Shown here one piece after another: positions 45,822 through 59,025 of a stretch of 64,000 bases of DNA. The DNA is taken from assembly GCF_019443325.1 (NCBI RefSeq), contig NZ_CP080383.1:1-64000 (forward strand). Direction: 5' to 3'. The notes beneath the pieces are model-generated. The model ran no database searches. It was not told the DNA's origin and saw only the letters and a program-made list of their open reading frames with translations. The stretch comes from Cryobacterium sp. PAMC25264. GTDB lineage: Bacteria > Actinomycetota > Actinomycetes > Actinomycetales > Microbacteriaceae. Numbering within the stretch: the stretch's first letter is position 1; each line of letters opens with the position of its first letter. Position numbers and translations under genes: made by a program.

Positions 45822-47066
45822 TTATGAGGCGGTCGCGGCTTCGGGGCGCGGATGGCTGGCCGAGAACGCGGCGCCGGCACGGGTGGCCAGCGCCTGCGCG
45901 GGCAGTTCCACCCAGCGGTACATCAGCTGTGCGAGCACCAGGCTCAGCGGCACCGAGATGAGCGCACCCCACCACCAGTGCTCCGGGCCGAAGAGCTGGG
46001 CGAAGGTGACCACCACGGGGAAGTGCACGAGATACAGGCTGAAGCTGATGGCGCCGAGCCAGCCGAGCAGCCGGCCGCTGAGCAGCCGTTGCACCGGCGA
46101 CCAGAGGGCCACCGTCGCAACGATGAGAACGGCGCCCGGAACGCGGAGCGCCAGGGCCAGGGAGTTCCACGGCTCGCTGAGCAGCGGGCGCGCCAGCCAG
46201 TAGCCGATGAGCAGCGCCGGCCCCAGTATGGCGATGGCCGCCCATGCCAGCGTGCCGCCGCGTCGCCGGGCGAGCCGCGTCGAGCGGGCCAACAGCGACC
46301 CGTGGTTGGCCGCGAGCAGCGCACCCAAGCCGAACGCGGGCAGATACATCAGCGGCTCGATCCCCAGCACGTACCCGATGGTGGAGGTGGCCAGCAGCAC
46401 GGCCACCCAGGCCAAGGTCCACCGTCGGGTGGCCACAGCCAGGATGACGCCGATGGGGAGGAGCAGTGAGAACCACATTTCCCAGGCCAGCGACCACAAC
46501 GGCGGATTGACGTCCGGGCGCCCCGTGTAGCCGACGATGCTTGCTTCGCGCAGCAGATTGCCGATGCCGAGACCGGCGTCGCCCTGCTTCGCCATCCAGG
46601 CGCCGGCGTTGGCGTCGACGCTTCTCGGAACCAGGGCGATCCACACGGCGGCCAGCCCCACGGAGACGAGTACTGGGATTGCCAGCCGGATCACCCGGCG
46701 GGGGTAGTAGGCCAACCAGTCGTAGCCGGCCGAATGCGCCGGGGGCGCGACCGGGATCTGGGTGCCGGCAGCGGGATGGGCGTCCGGCTGCATCCACGGC
46801 CAGCGGCGCAGCGGGGCGAGCACGAGCACGAAGCCGCTGAGCACGAAGAACACCAGCACGAACTCCGGCCCGGCGAAGAAGATCTTGAGGGGGGAGAGGG
46901 TGGCCCACCAGCCCGTGGAGAAGATCGCCACATTCGCGCTCGACGAGTACGCGGCCGAGATTGACGGAGCGGTCATCGACACGTGGTGCACGAGCACGAC
47001 GACGGCCGCGACGCCACGCAGGGCGTCGAGGGCGACGAGACGGGTGCGGGGTTCGGCGGCAGACAT
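45822..47066 (-). CDS. Membrane acyltransferase (acyltransferase 3 family)
   Basis: 414 residues from ATG 47066 (MSAAEPRTRLVALD). N-terminal LVALDALRGVAAVVVLVHH with the conserved His, FFVLSGFVL, YYPRRVIRLAIP and about ten membrane segments ending SFSLYLVHFPV: the OafA/YrhL-type O-acetylase family. These enzymes add acyl groups to surface glycans or lipids. No linked glycan gene lies immediately next to it; it could modify peptidoglycan or the exported polysaccharide. Confidence 0.9.
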   Translation of the reverse strand: MSAAEPRTRLVALDALRGVAAVVVLVHHVSMTAPSISAAYSSSANVAIFSTGWWATLSPLKIFFAGPEFVLVFFVLSGFVLVLAPLRRWPWMQPDAHPAAGTQIPVAPPAHSAGYDWLAYYPRRVIRLAIPVLVSVGLAAVWIALVPRSVDANAGAWMAKQGDAGLGIGNLLREASIVGYTGRPDVNPPLWSLAWEMWFSLLLPIGVILAVATRRWTLAWVAVLLATSTIGYVLGIEPLMYLPAFGLGALLAANHGSLLARSTRLARRRGGTLAWAAIAILGPALLIGYWLARPLLSEPWNSLALALRVPGAVLIVATVALWSPVQRLLSGRLLGWLGAISFSLYLVHFPVVVTFAQLFGPEHWWWGALISVPLSLVLAQLMYRWVELPAQALATRAGAAFSASHPRPEAATAS

Positions 47067-47113
47067 CCGCTTCACGCTAGGGCCCCTTCGTGAACGTTTC
47101 CTCCAAGCACACC

Positions 47114-47173
47114 CGCGAGCCGTGAGCTAAGCACCTTCCCGGGCCCGGGACGGTGCTTAACTCACGGCTCGCG
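47114..47173. repeat. Intergenic palindrome (family copy 1)
   Basis: Arms of 22 bases, CGCGAGCCGTGAGCTAAGCA plus CC and its inverted partner ending CGGCTCGCG, pair with one mismatch around a GC-rich 16-base centre. It begins 6 bases after the stop of acs on the minus strand. A more diverged copy lies at 52055. Confidence 0.85.
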
Positions 47174-47178
47174 AGGGG

Positions 47179-49140
<1,962 letters not shown>

Positions 49141-49338
49141 GATGGTTCGCTCCTTTGCGAGTTCAGGCAGTGTCGAGGCGCCGCGGCGGCCTCATCCCTG
49201 AACCCTACACGGCCCGTGCGACCCGCTCGAGAGCATTTCTCGGCGAAAGAACGACCGAATTTCTGCCCGGGATACATTCGGAAAACGCTTCTCACGTGGC
49301 TTTCTTTTCGTGTCCTCATTTAGGGGGACCCAGGGGAC

Positions 49339-49366
49339 TTGCGTATCTGGTTTTCCCAAGTATGCT
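49339..49366 (+). promoter_or_regulatory. Candidate promoter of the 6C RNA
   Basis: TTGCGT at 49339-49344 and TATGCT at 49361-49366 with a 16-base spacer, placing the transcription start near 49373, about 25 bases before the first hairpin of the RNA. Confidence 0.5.
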
Positions 49367-49372
49367 TGAGCT

Positions 49373-49475
49373 TGTCTGAACGAAAGTTTTGACCTGTGGT
49401 GCGTTTGGTTCCCCCAATCAGCGCACTGCCGAGGCGGCACCTGTTCCCCCCAATAGGTGCCGCCCCCCTCTTTTT
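49373..49475 (+). ncRNA. 6C small RNA
   Basis: Two hairpins with C-rich loops, as in the actinobacterial 6C RNA (B11 in Mycobacterium tuberculosis). Hairpin one: GTGCG..TGGTT, loop CCCCC (49411-49415), AATCA..CGCAC. Hairpin two: GGCGGCACCT, GTT CCCCCC AAT (C run 49446-49451), AGGTGCCGCC, followed by CCCCCTCTTTTT, a terminator. Comparative work placed 6C RNAs near pilus assembly and chromosome partition genes, and a tad ATPase gene follows here. The 5' end is inferred from a promoter match, the 3' end from the U-tract. Known targets in other genera are mRNAs bound through the C-rich loops. Confidence 0.85.
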
Positions 49476-49603
49476 AACGGCGCTCCCGTGTCTCTCAACG
49501 ACATGCCCGCGCCTTCCCCCGCACGGCTCGCGCGCCCCACTGCGAGTCGTGCACCTGCGTGACCAGCTGTACCGCTTCACCGCTGTATCGGCCCCCTCCA
49601 GGC

Positions 49604-49673
49604 ACACCTGTTGCCCGGTCGGACTTCTGAGCCCCGCACGCCGGGCGCAGTCGTCCGGCCGGGCAACACGTGT
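49604..49673. repeat. Long inverted repeat between 6C RNA and the pilus ATPase gene
   Basis: Two 21-base arms (49604-49624, ACACCTGTTGCCCGGTCGGAC in part, and 49653-49673) pair with two mismatches around a 28-base loop. The surrounding 49476-49779 has no supportable gene. No U-tract follows, so it is not an ordinary terminator; it could be a leader structure for the tad mRNA or a repeat element. Confidence 0.65.
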
Positions 49674-49779
49674 CTCTCCGCCCGGGCGCCGCTCCTCCAC
49701 AGTGGGGTGCCGAGCACGCCTCCGCACAACGGTGGCTGTGGCCCCTCCCGCCGGCCGCCCCAGGCCGTACGGTGCACGA

Positions 49780-50916
49780 ATGCCAGAGCCCTTCGTCGCC
49801 GTACCCTCCTACCTGAGCCGGCCCAACCCCGTGACCGTCAGCACGGTCCCCCATCCCGCCGCGGCTGGGGGAGACCCGGCCCGTGACAGGCCGGGCGCGC
49901 AGCCAGATCGCGCCCGTGGTGTGGCCGATTCGGCGCCAAGCCCGGCCCGCGACACCATGCCGCCCGTGCTAACCCGCGCCGATGTGTCGGTGCTCGGGCC
50001 GCTCGCACCCTTCGCCCGCGATGGTGCCGTCACCGATCTGTTCATCAACGGGGCGGCCGGCCTCTGGCTCGACGCCGGTCACGGCCTGGTGGTCGCGCCG
50101 GACTGGCACAGCGACGAGCGCGGCATCCGGGACCTGGCCGTGCGGTTGATCGCGCTCGGCGGGCGCCATATCGACGAAGCCAGCCCATGCGTGGATGTGC
50201 GGCTGGCTGACGGTATCCGGGTGCACGCCGTGCTGCCGCCGGTCTCGAGCACGGGTACCTTGCTTTCCATCCGGCTACCGCGGGCGCACCGCCTCAGCCT
50301 CGACGCCCTGGCCGCCGCCGGCATGTTCGGTGCCCGTGAGGCTGCGGACGCTCAACTCGGCCGCCTGCGCGCCGCGGTGCTCGACCGACAGAACCTGCTC
50401 GTCACCGGAGCGGCCGGCAGCGGCAAGACCACCCTGCTGGCCGCCCTGCTGGCCGAGGCTCCGGCCGACGAACGCATTGTGGCCATCGAAGACGTCGCCG
50501 AATTGCGCATCGATCACCCGCACGTCGTGGGCCTGGAGTCGCGGCAGGCCAACCTGGAAGGGGCCGGGCGGATCGGACTGGAGAGCCTGCTGCGCGAAGC
50601 GCTGCGGATGAGGCCCGACCGGTTGGTACTCGGCGAGTGCCGCGGCGCCGAGATCCGCGAGCTGCTCGGCGCCCTCAACACTGGGCACGACGGTGGGGCT
50701 GGCACCCTGCACGCCAACTCCCTGGGAGACGTGCCCGCCCGGCTCGAGGCGCTCGGCGCGCTCGCCGGGATGAGTCCGGCCGCCGTGGCGCGGCAGACCG
50801 TGAGCGCCATCGGCCTGGTGCTACACCTCGAACGCCGCGGCGGCACCCGCCGGCTCGCCCAGGTGGGCCGGTTCGTTCTTGACGCAGCCGAACGCCTGAG
50901 CGCGGTGGAGGCATGA
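49780..50916 (+). CDS. TadA/CpaF-type pilus assembly ATPase
   Basis: 378 residues from ATG 49780; a later ATG (MPPVLTRADVSVLGPL) at about 49957 also fits and would remove a low-complexity N-terminus. Secretion ATPase motifs: VTDLFINGAAGLWLDAG, VDVRLADGIRVHAVLPP, Walker A GAAGSGKTT near 212, the Asp box IVAIEDVAEL, Walker B PDRLVLGECRG and the His box HDGGAGTLHANS. Powers assembly of Flp/Tad pili from the cytoplasmic face. Its stop overlaps the next gene by 4 bases. The CpaE/Ssd-like gene that often precedes it is absent. Confidence 0.92.
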   Translation: MPEPFVAVPSYLSRPNPVTVSTVPHPAAAGGDPARDRPGAQPDRARGVADSAPSPARDTMPPVLTRADVSVLGPLAPFARDGAVTDLFINGAAGLWLDAGHGLVVAPDWHSDERGIRDLAVRLIALGGRHIDEASPCVDVRLADGIRVHAVLPPVSSTGTLLSIRLPRAHRLSLDALAAAGMFGAREAADAQLGRLRAAVLDRQNLLVTGAAGSGKTTLLAALLAEAPADERIVAIEDVAELRIDHPHVVGLESRQANLEGAGRIGLESLLREALRMRPDRLVLGECRGAEIRELLGALNTGHDGGAGTLHANSLGDVPARLEALGALAGMSPAAVARQTVSAIGLVLHLERRGGTRRLAQVGRFVLDAAERLSAVEA

Positions 50917-52001
50917 CCAGGCGTGCGGCGGCGCCCAACCCGATTGATGAGGTCGCCCGGATCGCCGAACGCCTGGCCGTGCTGCTCGCGGCCGGAGTCT
51001 CGCCGGTCTCCGCGTGGGACTACCTCGTGCCACCTGCCGGCGCCGACCCGCCGGAGCGGCGATCCCGCAGCATCCTGATGCGTCGCGCCCTCGGCCGGAG
51101 AGCCGCGCCGCGCCACGGCCCGCCCGGCCGCACACCCGTCGGGTGGTTTGGCCGGTGGTTCGGCCGGGCGCCGACCGACGCCGGCTCCCGCGCTGTGCTG
51201 CTGGCGGCCGCACGGGCGGCGCACGCCGGCGACAGCGTGTCCGAGGCGATCGCCCACGAGGCGCAGCAACTGCCCACCCAGCCGGCGGATGCCTGGCGGG
51301 CACTCGCCGCTGCCTGGGAGGTCGCGACGCAGGCCGGTGCCCCCTTGGCCGGATGCCTGCGCGACCTGGCCGGCGCGTTCCGTGACCTGGGCCAGCTGCA
51401 CCGCGACCTGACGGTGGCGTTGACCGGACCCCGGGGCACCGCCCGGATGGTGCTGGTCCTGCCGCTGGTGGCGCTGCTGTTCGGCGCACTGCTGGGCTTC
51501 GACACCGTGCACACCCTGTTCTTCACCGGCCCGGGCCTGGGGTGTCTCGCCGCGGGCTTGCTGCTCATGGTGGGTGCGTCCCGGTGGAACCGGGCTCTGG
51601 TCGCCTCCGCCGGGGCCCAGCTCACGGCGCCCGGTCTCGAGCTGGACCTCACCGCCATCGGGATGGCCGGAGGAAGCTCCATCGACCGGGCCCGCGACGT
51701 GGCACGGCAGAGCGCCGAACGGTTCGGTCTGCGCCCGGTCCACACGGAGATCGCGGCCGACACGGTGATCGATCGGGTGCTCGAACTCTCGGCCAGAGCG
51801 GGCATCCCGGCCGGTGAACTGCTGCGCAGCGAGGCCGACCAGGCCCGCCGGGATGCCCGCAGCGCCGGCCGGCAGCGCGGCGAATCGCTCGGCGTAGCCC
51901 TGATGATCCCGCTCGGGGTGTGCGTGCTGCCGGCCTTCATGCTCGTGGGCGTGGCGCCGCTCCTGCTTAGCGTGCTCTCCTCCACACTCACCGCGTTCTA
52001 G
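50913..52001 (+). CDS. Tad pilus inner-membrane platform protein (TadB/TadC-like)
   Basis: 362 residues starting in an ATGA overlap with the ATPase gene. A polar Arg-rich region in the N-terminal third (about 45-90), then a GspF-like helical domain with membrane segments at about 172-190 and 195-220 and a C-terminal pair (SLGVALMIPLGVCVLPAFML, then LLLSVLSST). Actinobacterial loci often have one or two such genes; here a single, somewhat longer protein seems to stand for both, with an internal duplication of the F domain possible. It forms the platform that works with the ATPase. Confidence 0.82.
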   Translation: MTRRAAAPNPIDEVARIAERLAVLLAAGVSPVSAWDYLVPPAGADPPERRSRSILMRRALGRRAAPRHGPPGRTPVGWFGRWFGRAPTDAGSRAVLLAAARAAHAGDSVSEAIAHEAQQLPTQPADAWRALAAAWEVATQAGAPLAGCLRDLAGAFRDLGQLHRDLTVALTGPRGTARMVLVLPLVALLFGALLGFDTVHTLFFTGPGLGCLAAGLLLMVGASRWNRALVASAGAQLTAPGLELDLTAIGMAGGSSIDRARDVARQSAERFGLRPVHTEIAADTVIDRVLELSARAGIPAGELLRSEADQARRDARSAGRQRGESLGVALMIPLGVCVLPAFMLVGVAPLLLSVLSSTLTAF

Positions 52002-52054
52002 GTTTTCGCGTCAGAGCGCCGGGCGCGCGACCGGACTCGTCCCCCTCCCCCTCC

Positions 52055-52116
52055 CGCGAGCTGTGACTTAAGCACCGAAATCCCGGGTTTTCTGGGGCTT
52101 TACTCACGGTTCGCGG
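52055..52116. repeat. Intergenic palindrome (family copy 2)
   Basis: Arms CGCGAGCTGTGACTTAAGCA plus CC and GGGGCTTTACTCACGGTTCG plus CG are a diverged version of the palindrome at 47114 (several mismatches). It starts 54 bases after the platform-protein stop and precedes the CoiA-like gene. A TACAAT at 52141 may be the -10 of that gene. Confidence 0.7.
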
Positions 52117-52207
52117 ATACGTGGGAGGGGTGTTTGCGGGCTACAATCCTTATCAACGTCAGTGGTCAGCGAGAGGGTGGGATGTCACCAGACACAGAGG
52201 GGGAGCG

Positions 52208-53473
52208 ATGCCTGAGCACGTGCCGGAGCACACGCGAAAGGACTGGAGCCAGCCCGCCGTGGCGAAGATCCAGGGGAGATGGATGAACCCGCCTTCGCGC
52301 GGTGGAGAGCCCGGGGAATCGATACTCCTCAGCATGTACACCGACGACGACTTTTACGCGATCTACAGGAAGCCCACCTGCGTGGTGGTCTGCCCGTTGG
52401 ATGGGTGCGGAACCCGCCTGATTGCCAAGAGAAATGATCATGAAACTCGTTGGCTCGCCACCCACCCTGGATCGGTGTCCTGCTCCCACAATGACGTGCC
52501 GTTGATCCGACCGACCGGTGGCGGTGGGCCGGAATCGGATGAGCATCTGTGGATGAAATCGCGCATCGCTCTCGTTTGTCGCAAGTTCGGCTACGACGCT
52601 GTGATCGAACACCAGCCCACTCACGCAGACGTCTTCCTCCCCGACTCCAAGATCGCAATCGAGTACCAGCGTTGGGACACCAAGTTCGACAAACGGAATC
52701 TGGATCGTTCACATGCGGGCGCCGACACCACCCTGTGGTTCTTCCCCGAGCCCCCGCGGGGATTGACGACGCAGGACGACAAAGCGCTGGACACGCTCAT
52801 CAAGGCCCGCATCAGGCAGCACGGCGGGATTTACCTCACTCCGCGCGGGAGAGGCAGCCGGGTTGACAGCCGTCTGGTCAACCAGAAACCTTGGGACCAT
52901 CCCAAGGACACCGAGATGAGGCGGACGACGAGGTTGTTCGTTTCCGGCTCGCTCGTCACGTACAGCAACGACCGCGACACCAAGGGCCTGAAATACGCCG
53001 GAAGCGTCGGCCTTCAGCGCTTCATCAGAGAGGTCGTCAGCGGCGAACGCACGCTGCAATACGCGAACGTCCGGCTCGGCGATGGCACCGTCCGGAGAAA
53101 GGTATGGGTGCTCGCCAGCGACCTGCAGCAGGTCGCGGCGGATGCGGCGAGGGCGGCGGCGCAGAAGGCAACGGCGGAGAAGGCCGCGGCGGAGAAGGCG
53201 GCGGCGGCGGCGGACGAACGGGCACTTCGGATGCGCGAGGAGGCGGACAGGGTCGTGATGAACGGGGAGGGTCTGCGGGCTGATGAGGTCCAGGGCCCTG
53301 CACTGGCGCGGGAGATCGACAATGCCGAGACAGTACAGGCCGACGGTCTCACAGCAACAGAAATCCCCTCACCTTGGGAGTCGACGGCGGACGTTCACAC
53401 GCCACGCGTGGCCCGCCGATCACTATGGCAGCGGGTGAAGGGTTCGCTCGGAAAGCGTTGGCCCAGGCCGTGA
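52208..53473 (+). CDS. CoiA-like nuclease-fold protein
   Basis: 421 residues from ATG 52208, with GAGGGGGAG upstream; the frame is open to 52121. N-terminal part has a zinc-like cluster (VVCPLDGCGTRLIAKRNDH ... SVSCSHND), followed by DEHLWMKSRIALVCRKFGYD and a PD-(D/E)xK-type core HADVFLPDSKIAIEYQRWDT, in which D and ExQ match CoiA competence proteins. The middle third has no recognised domain. Residues about 315-365 are an Ala/Glu/Lys coiled coil (AAAQKATAEKAAAEKAA), and the tail is basic. It interrupts the tad genes between the platform and the pilin and has different spacing and codon texture, so it looks like an insertion. A GGGTGC/GCACCC hairpin follows at 53477-53498. Function in DNA uptake or defence is conjecture. 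Confidence 0.7.
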   Translation: MPEHVPEHTRKDWSQPAVAKIQGRWMNPPSRGGEPGESILLSMYTDDDFYAIYRKPTCVVVCPLDGCGTRLIAKRNDHETRWLATHPGSVSCSHNDVPLIRPTGGGGPESDEHLWMKSRIALVCRKFGYDAVIEHQPTHADVFLPDSKIAIEYQRWDTKFDKRNLDRSHAGADTTLWFFPEPPRGLTTQDDKALDTLIKARIRQHGGIYLTPRGRGSRVDSRLVNQKPWDHPKDTEMRRTTRLFVSGSLVTYSNDRDTKGLKYAGSVGLQRFIREVVSGERTLQYANVRLGDGTVRRKVWVLASDLQQVAADAARAAAQKATAEKAAAEKAAAAADERALRMREEADRVVMNGEGLRADEVQGPALAREIDNAETVQADGLTATEIPSPWESTADVHTPRVARRSLWQRVKGSLGKRWPRP

Positions 53474-53692
53474 AGTGGGTGCGTGCATGAGTGCACCCGC
53501 GGCATCCTTCGGGCGATGACCGAGCGTCTCATGTGATGCCTATTGGAGCCGATCCGGCACTCCTCCACAGGTAGGTGCGTCGATGATCTTTGCACTGACG
53601 GGACCACAGCGATGGTGCGCACGGTGCTGCCGACACAGAGTGGCTGGACTCGTGCCACCGCACCGCGTCTCTGACGCGAAAGGAGACCCATC

Positions 53693-54055
53693 ATGCTCAC
53701 CCGCCACACCCTCGACACCACCGATCCGCGCACAACCGGGAGCGGTCCGACCAGGAACGGCCCGAAGCTCGAACCGGCCCCGCCCGAGGAGGTGCACAGT
53801 GTTCGCCACCAGCCTCCGACCGCCAGCGTGGGAACCGGGGTAGGGAACGGCCTGGTGCGCACCCGCACCATCCGTTCGAACACCCAGCGGGCCCTTGGCC
53901 GGCTGCGGGACGACCGCGGTGCCGCCACCGCCGAGTACATCGTCGCCACCATGGCTGCGGTCGGCTTCGCGGGGCTGCTCATCGTGATCCTGCGCGGCGA
54001 CGAGGTGCGCGGCATCCTCACCGAGTTGGTGCGCAGTGCGCTCACGGTGGGGTGA
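53693..54055 (+). CDS. Flp-pilin-like DUF4244 protein
   Basis: 120 residues from ATG 53693 with GAAAGGAG upstream. The C-terminal half, RDDRGAATAEYIVATMAAVG followed by FAGLLIVIL, is the DUF4244 signature with the pilin-like EY pair before the hydrophobic helix. The N-terminal 65 residues are polar, Pro/Thr-rich and longer than usual for the family, so an internal start is possible. Likely the major or a minor pilin of the Tad system. Bases 53474-53692 before it contain only the hairpin mentioned for the previous gene. Overlaps the next gene by 20 bases. Confidence 0.85.
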   Translation: MLTRHTLDTTDPRTTGSGPTRNGPKLEPAPPEEVHSVRHQPPTASVGTGVGNGLVRTRTIRSNTQRALGRLRDDRGAATAEYIVATMAAVGFAGLLIVILRGDEVRGILTELVRSALTVG

Positions 54056-54389
54056 CGCGCAGCGCGGCAGTGTCACGGCCGAGTTCGCCGCGCTGCTGCC
54101 GGCCGTGTTGCTGCTGCTGGGCTGTTGCCTGGGCGCGGTGCAGGTGGTCGGTCAGCAGGTGCGGTTGGCGGATGCCGCAGGGTCGACGGCCCGGTTGCTC
54201 GCCCGAGGGGAGGGGTCTGGTGCGGCGGCGGGGCTGGTGTCCGGTCTGGGCCTGAACGCCACTCTCACGGTGCAGCATCAGGGCGAGTTCGTCTGCGCCC
54301 AGCTCCGTGCCGTGAGCGCGTTCGGGCCGTTCGCCACCGTGGGGCTCACCTTCGGGGCGCGCTCCTGCGCTCTGGCGGGCGGCCCGTGA
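54036..54389 (+). CDS. TadE-like pilus protein
   Basis: 117 residues, GTG start at 54036 inside the end of the pilin gene. RGSVTAEFAALLPAVLLLLG is the classical TadE membrane-helix motif with Glu at position 5 of a prepilin-like segment. The rest is an extracytoplasmic domain with a probable disulfide (FVCAQL ... RSCAL). Minor pseudopilin of the Tad apparatus. Its stop overlaps the GTG of the next gene (GTGA). Confidence 0.88.
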   Translation: MRSRWGDAQRGSVTAEFAALLPAVLLLLGCCLGAVQVVGQQVRLADAAGSTARLLARGEGSGAAAGLVSGLGLNATLTVQHQGEFVCAQLRAVSAFGPFATVGLTFGARSCALAGGP

Positions 54390-54769
54390 GCCCGCCCGGT
54401 TCGGCGGGAGCGGCCGTGCGGGTGCGGCCGTCGGGGGAGCGCGGCTCGGGGTCGGTGCTCGCCGTGGCCGTGGTGGGAGCGATCGTGGCGGTGACCGTGC
54501 TTCTGCTGCCGATTCTCGGCCTGCTGGCGATCGGCCAGTCCGTGCGCGCCGCGGCGGACGCATCCGCGCTCGCCGGAGCGGACACGGCTGCCGGGCTGGT
54601 GCCCGGGGTGCCGTGCGAGGTGGCGCAGCGAGCAGCTGACCTCAACACGGCGCGGCTGGTGACCTGCACGGTCGACGGCCTCGTGGTCACCGTGATGGTG
54701 TCCAGAAGCGCCGGCGGCTTCCCGATATCCGCCCGCGCGCGAGCAGGTCCGCCGCCCGCCCGTGGTTAG
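54386..54769 (+). CDS. Rv3654c-family TadE-like protein
   Basis: 127 residues from GTG 54386. ERGSGSVLAVAVVGAIVAVT and the following LLAIGQSVRAAADASALAGA match Rv3654c-like proteins and the TadG-type helix with the RAADASALAGA region. Two Cys (PCEVAQR and VTCTVDG) may pair. Last gene of the tad operon. Confidence 0.86.
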   Translation: MSPPGSAGAAVRVRPSGERGSGSVLAVAVVGAIVAVTVLLLPILGLLAIGQSVRAAADASALAGADTAAGLVPGVPCEVAQRAADLNTARLVTCTVDGLVVTVMVSRSAGGFPISARARAGPPPARG

Positions 54770-54842
54770 ACGATGGCTGGAGCACCGCTAGAGCGTTTGC
54801 GAGGCGACGGAAGACGCGGAGCGGGCGCATCCGCTCACCGGT

Positions 54843-55106
54843 TCAGGAGGCGGAGGAGCCAGACGCCTCGAAAACGGCCTCCAGATAGCGGTAGTCCACG
54901 GCCGTGGGACGTTCGGGGTGTTCGGTGGAGTCGAACTCGAGCCCGGCGGCACGGGCATAGAGGTAGCGCTTGCCGTGCGAGTCCGAGGGAATCTCGATGC
55001 GGGGCCGGGGATCGCCGGATTCGAGAAATTCCGTCGTGACGGTCTTGCCCTCGAGCGGGCCATCGGTGAGTTTCGCCGTATATGTGTCGTGCGTTGCTGT
55101 ACCCAT
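54843..55106 (-). CDS. Small conserved-looking protein, unknown
   Basis: 87 residues from the ATG at 55106 (MGTATHDTYTAKLTDGPLEG). Rich in charged and Tyr residues, no signal peptide or membrane segment; central EIPSDSHGKRYLYARAAG. I do not recognise the family. It lies on the opposite strand between the pilus operon and topA. The 263 bases between it and topA contain no other gene I can support. Confidence 0.65.
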   Translation of the reverse strand: MGTATHDTYTAKLTDGPLEGKTVTTEFLESGDPRPRIEIPSDSHGKRYLYARAAGLEFDSTEHPERPTAVDYRYLEAVFEASGSSAS

Positions 55107-55369
55107 GTCTCCATTCTCCGTCTGGGCCCCCAGGAGGCAACCCCCCAATCCGAATCCGGCGCTCGGGCCATGCCGGGCACCGCACGCCCCCAGCGCATTT
55201 CCGGGAACATGTGCGGCGCCCGGCCCAGGCCTTGCATCGGGCCACAGTCGAGCTACCGTGGAGGGGATTCGGAGCCCTCCAGCGCGGTCTCGGTAGGCGC
55301 ACACCCGATTCCTGTGTGTATGGTGTGGCTTGGTCGTTACACAGACCGTTACCTATAAAGAGGAGTCTG

Positions 55370-58392
<3,023 letters not shown>

Positions 58393-58396
<4 letters not shown>

Positions 58397-59025
58397 CGGA
58401 TGCTGTGACGCCCGGCCTGTTCATCACCCTCGAGGGTGGCGACGGGTCGGGCAAGAGCACCCAGGCCCAGCTGCTCACCGATTGGCTCCAGGCGCAGGGG
58501 CGCACGGTCGTGCGCACCCGCGAGCCCGGCGGCACCGAGGTGGGTGTGGAGATCCGCGAGATCGTGCTGCACCACCGTGGCGAGGTTTCGTCGCGCGCCG
58601 AAGCCCTGCTTTACGCTGCCGACCGGGCCCAGCACATCGCCACGCTGGTGCGCCCGGCGCTCGCCCGGGGTGAGATCGTCATCCAGGACCGCTACCTCGA
58701 TTCGTCCGTGGCCTACCAGGGTGCCGGCCGGGTGCTCGGCGGCACCGAGGTGCGCGACCTCTCACTCTGGGCGGTCGAGGGTCTGCTGCCGCACCTGACC
58801 CTGCTGCTCGATCTCGACGAGACCGCCGCCCGGAGTCGCCTCGACGCCGACAACAAGGTCTTCGACCGGCTTGAGGCCGAGAAGGGCGAGTTCCACGCCC
58901 GGGTACGAGCGGCCTTCCTTGACCTGGCCGCCGCTGAGCCCGACCGGTTCCTGGTGCTGGATGCTGCAGCGCCGATCGACGAGATCGCGGAACGCATCCG
59001 GGCCCGCGTCGCCACCCTGCTGTAG
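58393..59025 (+). CDS. tmk: Thymidylate kinase
   Basis: 210 residues; GTG start overlaps the topA stop by 4 bases. P-loop EGGDGSGKST at 14-23, TREPGGTEVG near 46, DRYLDSSVAYQGAGR near 97 and the LID-region RLDADNKVFDRLE. Converts dTMP to dTDP. Together with the thymidine kinase at 4814 the window contains two steps of thymidine nucleotide salvage. Motifs are all intact. Confidence 0.97.
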
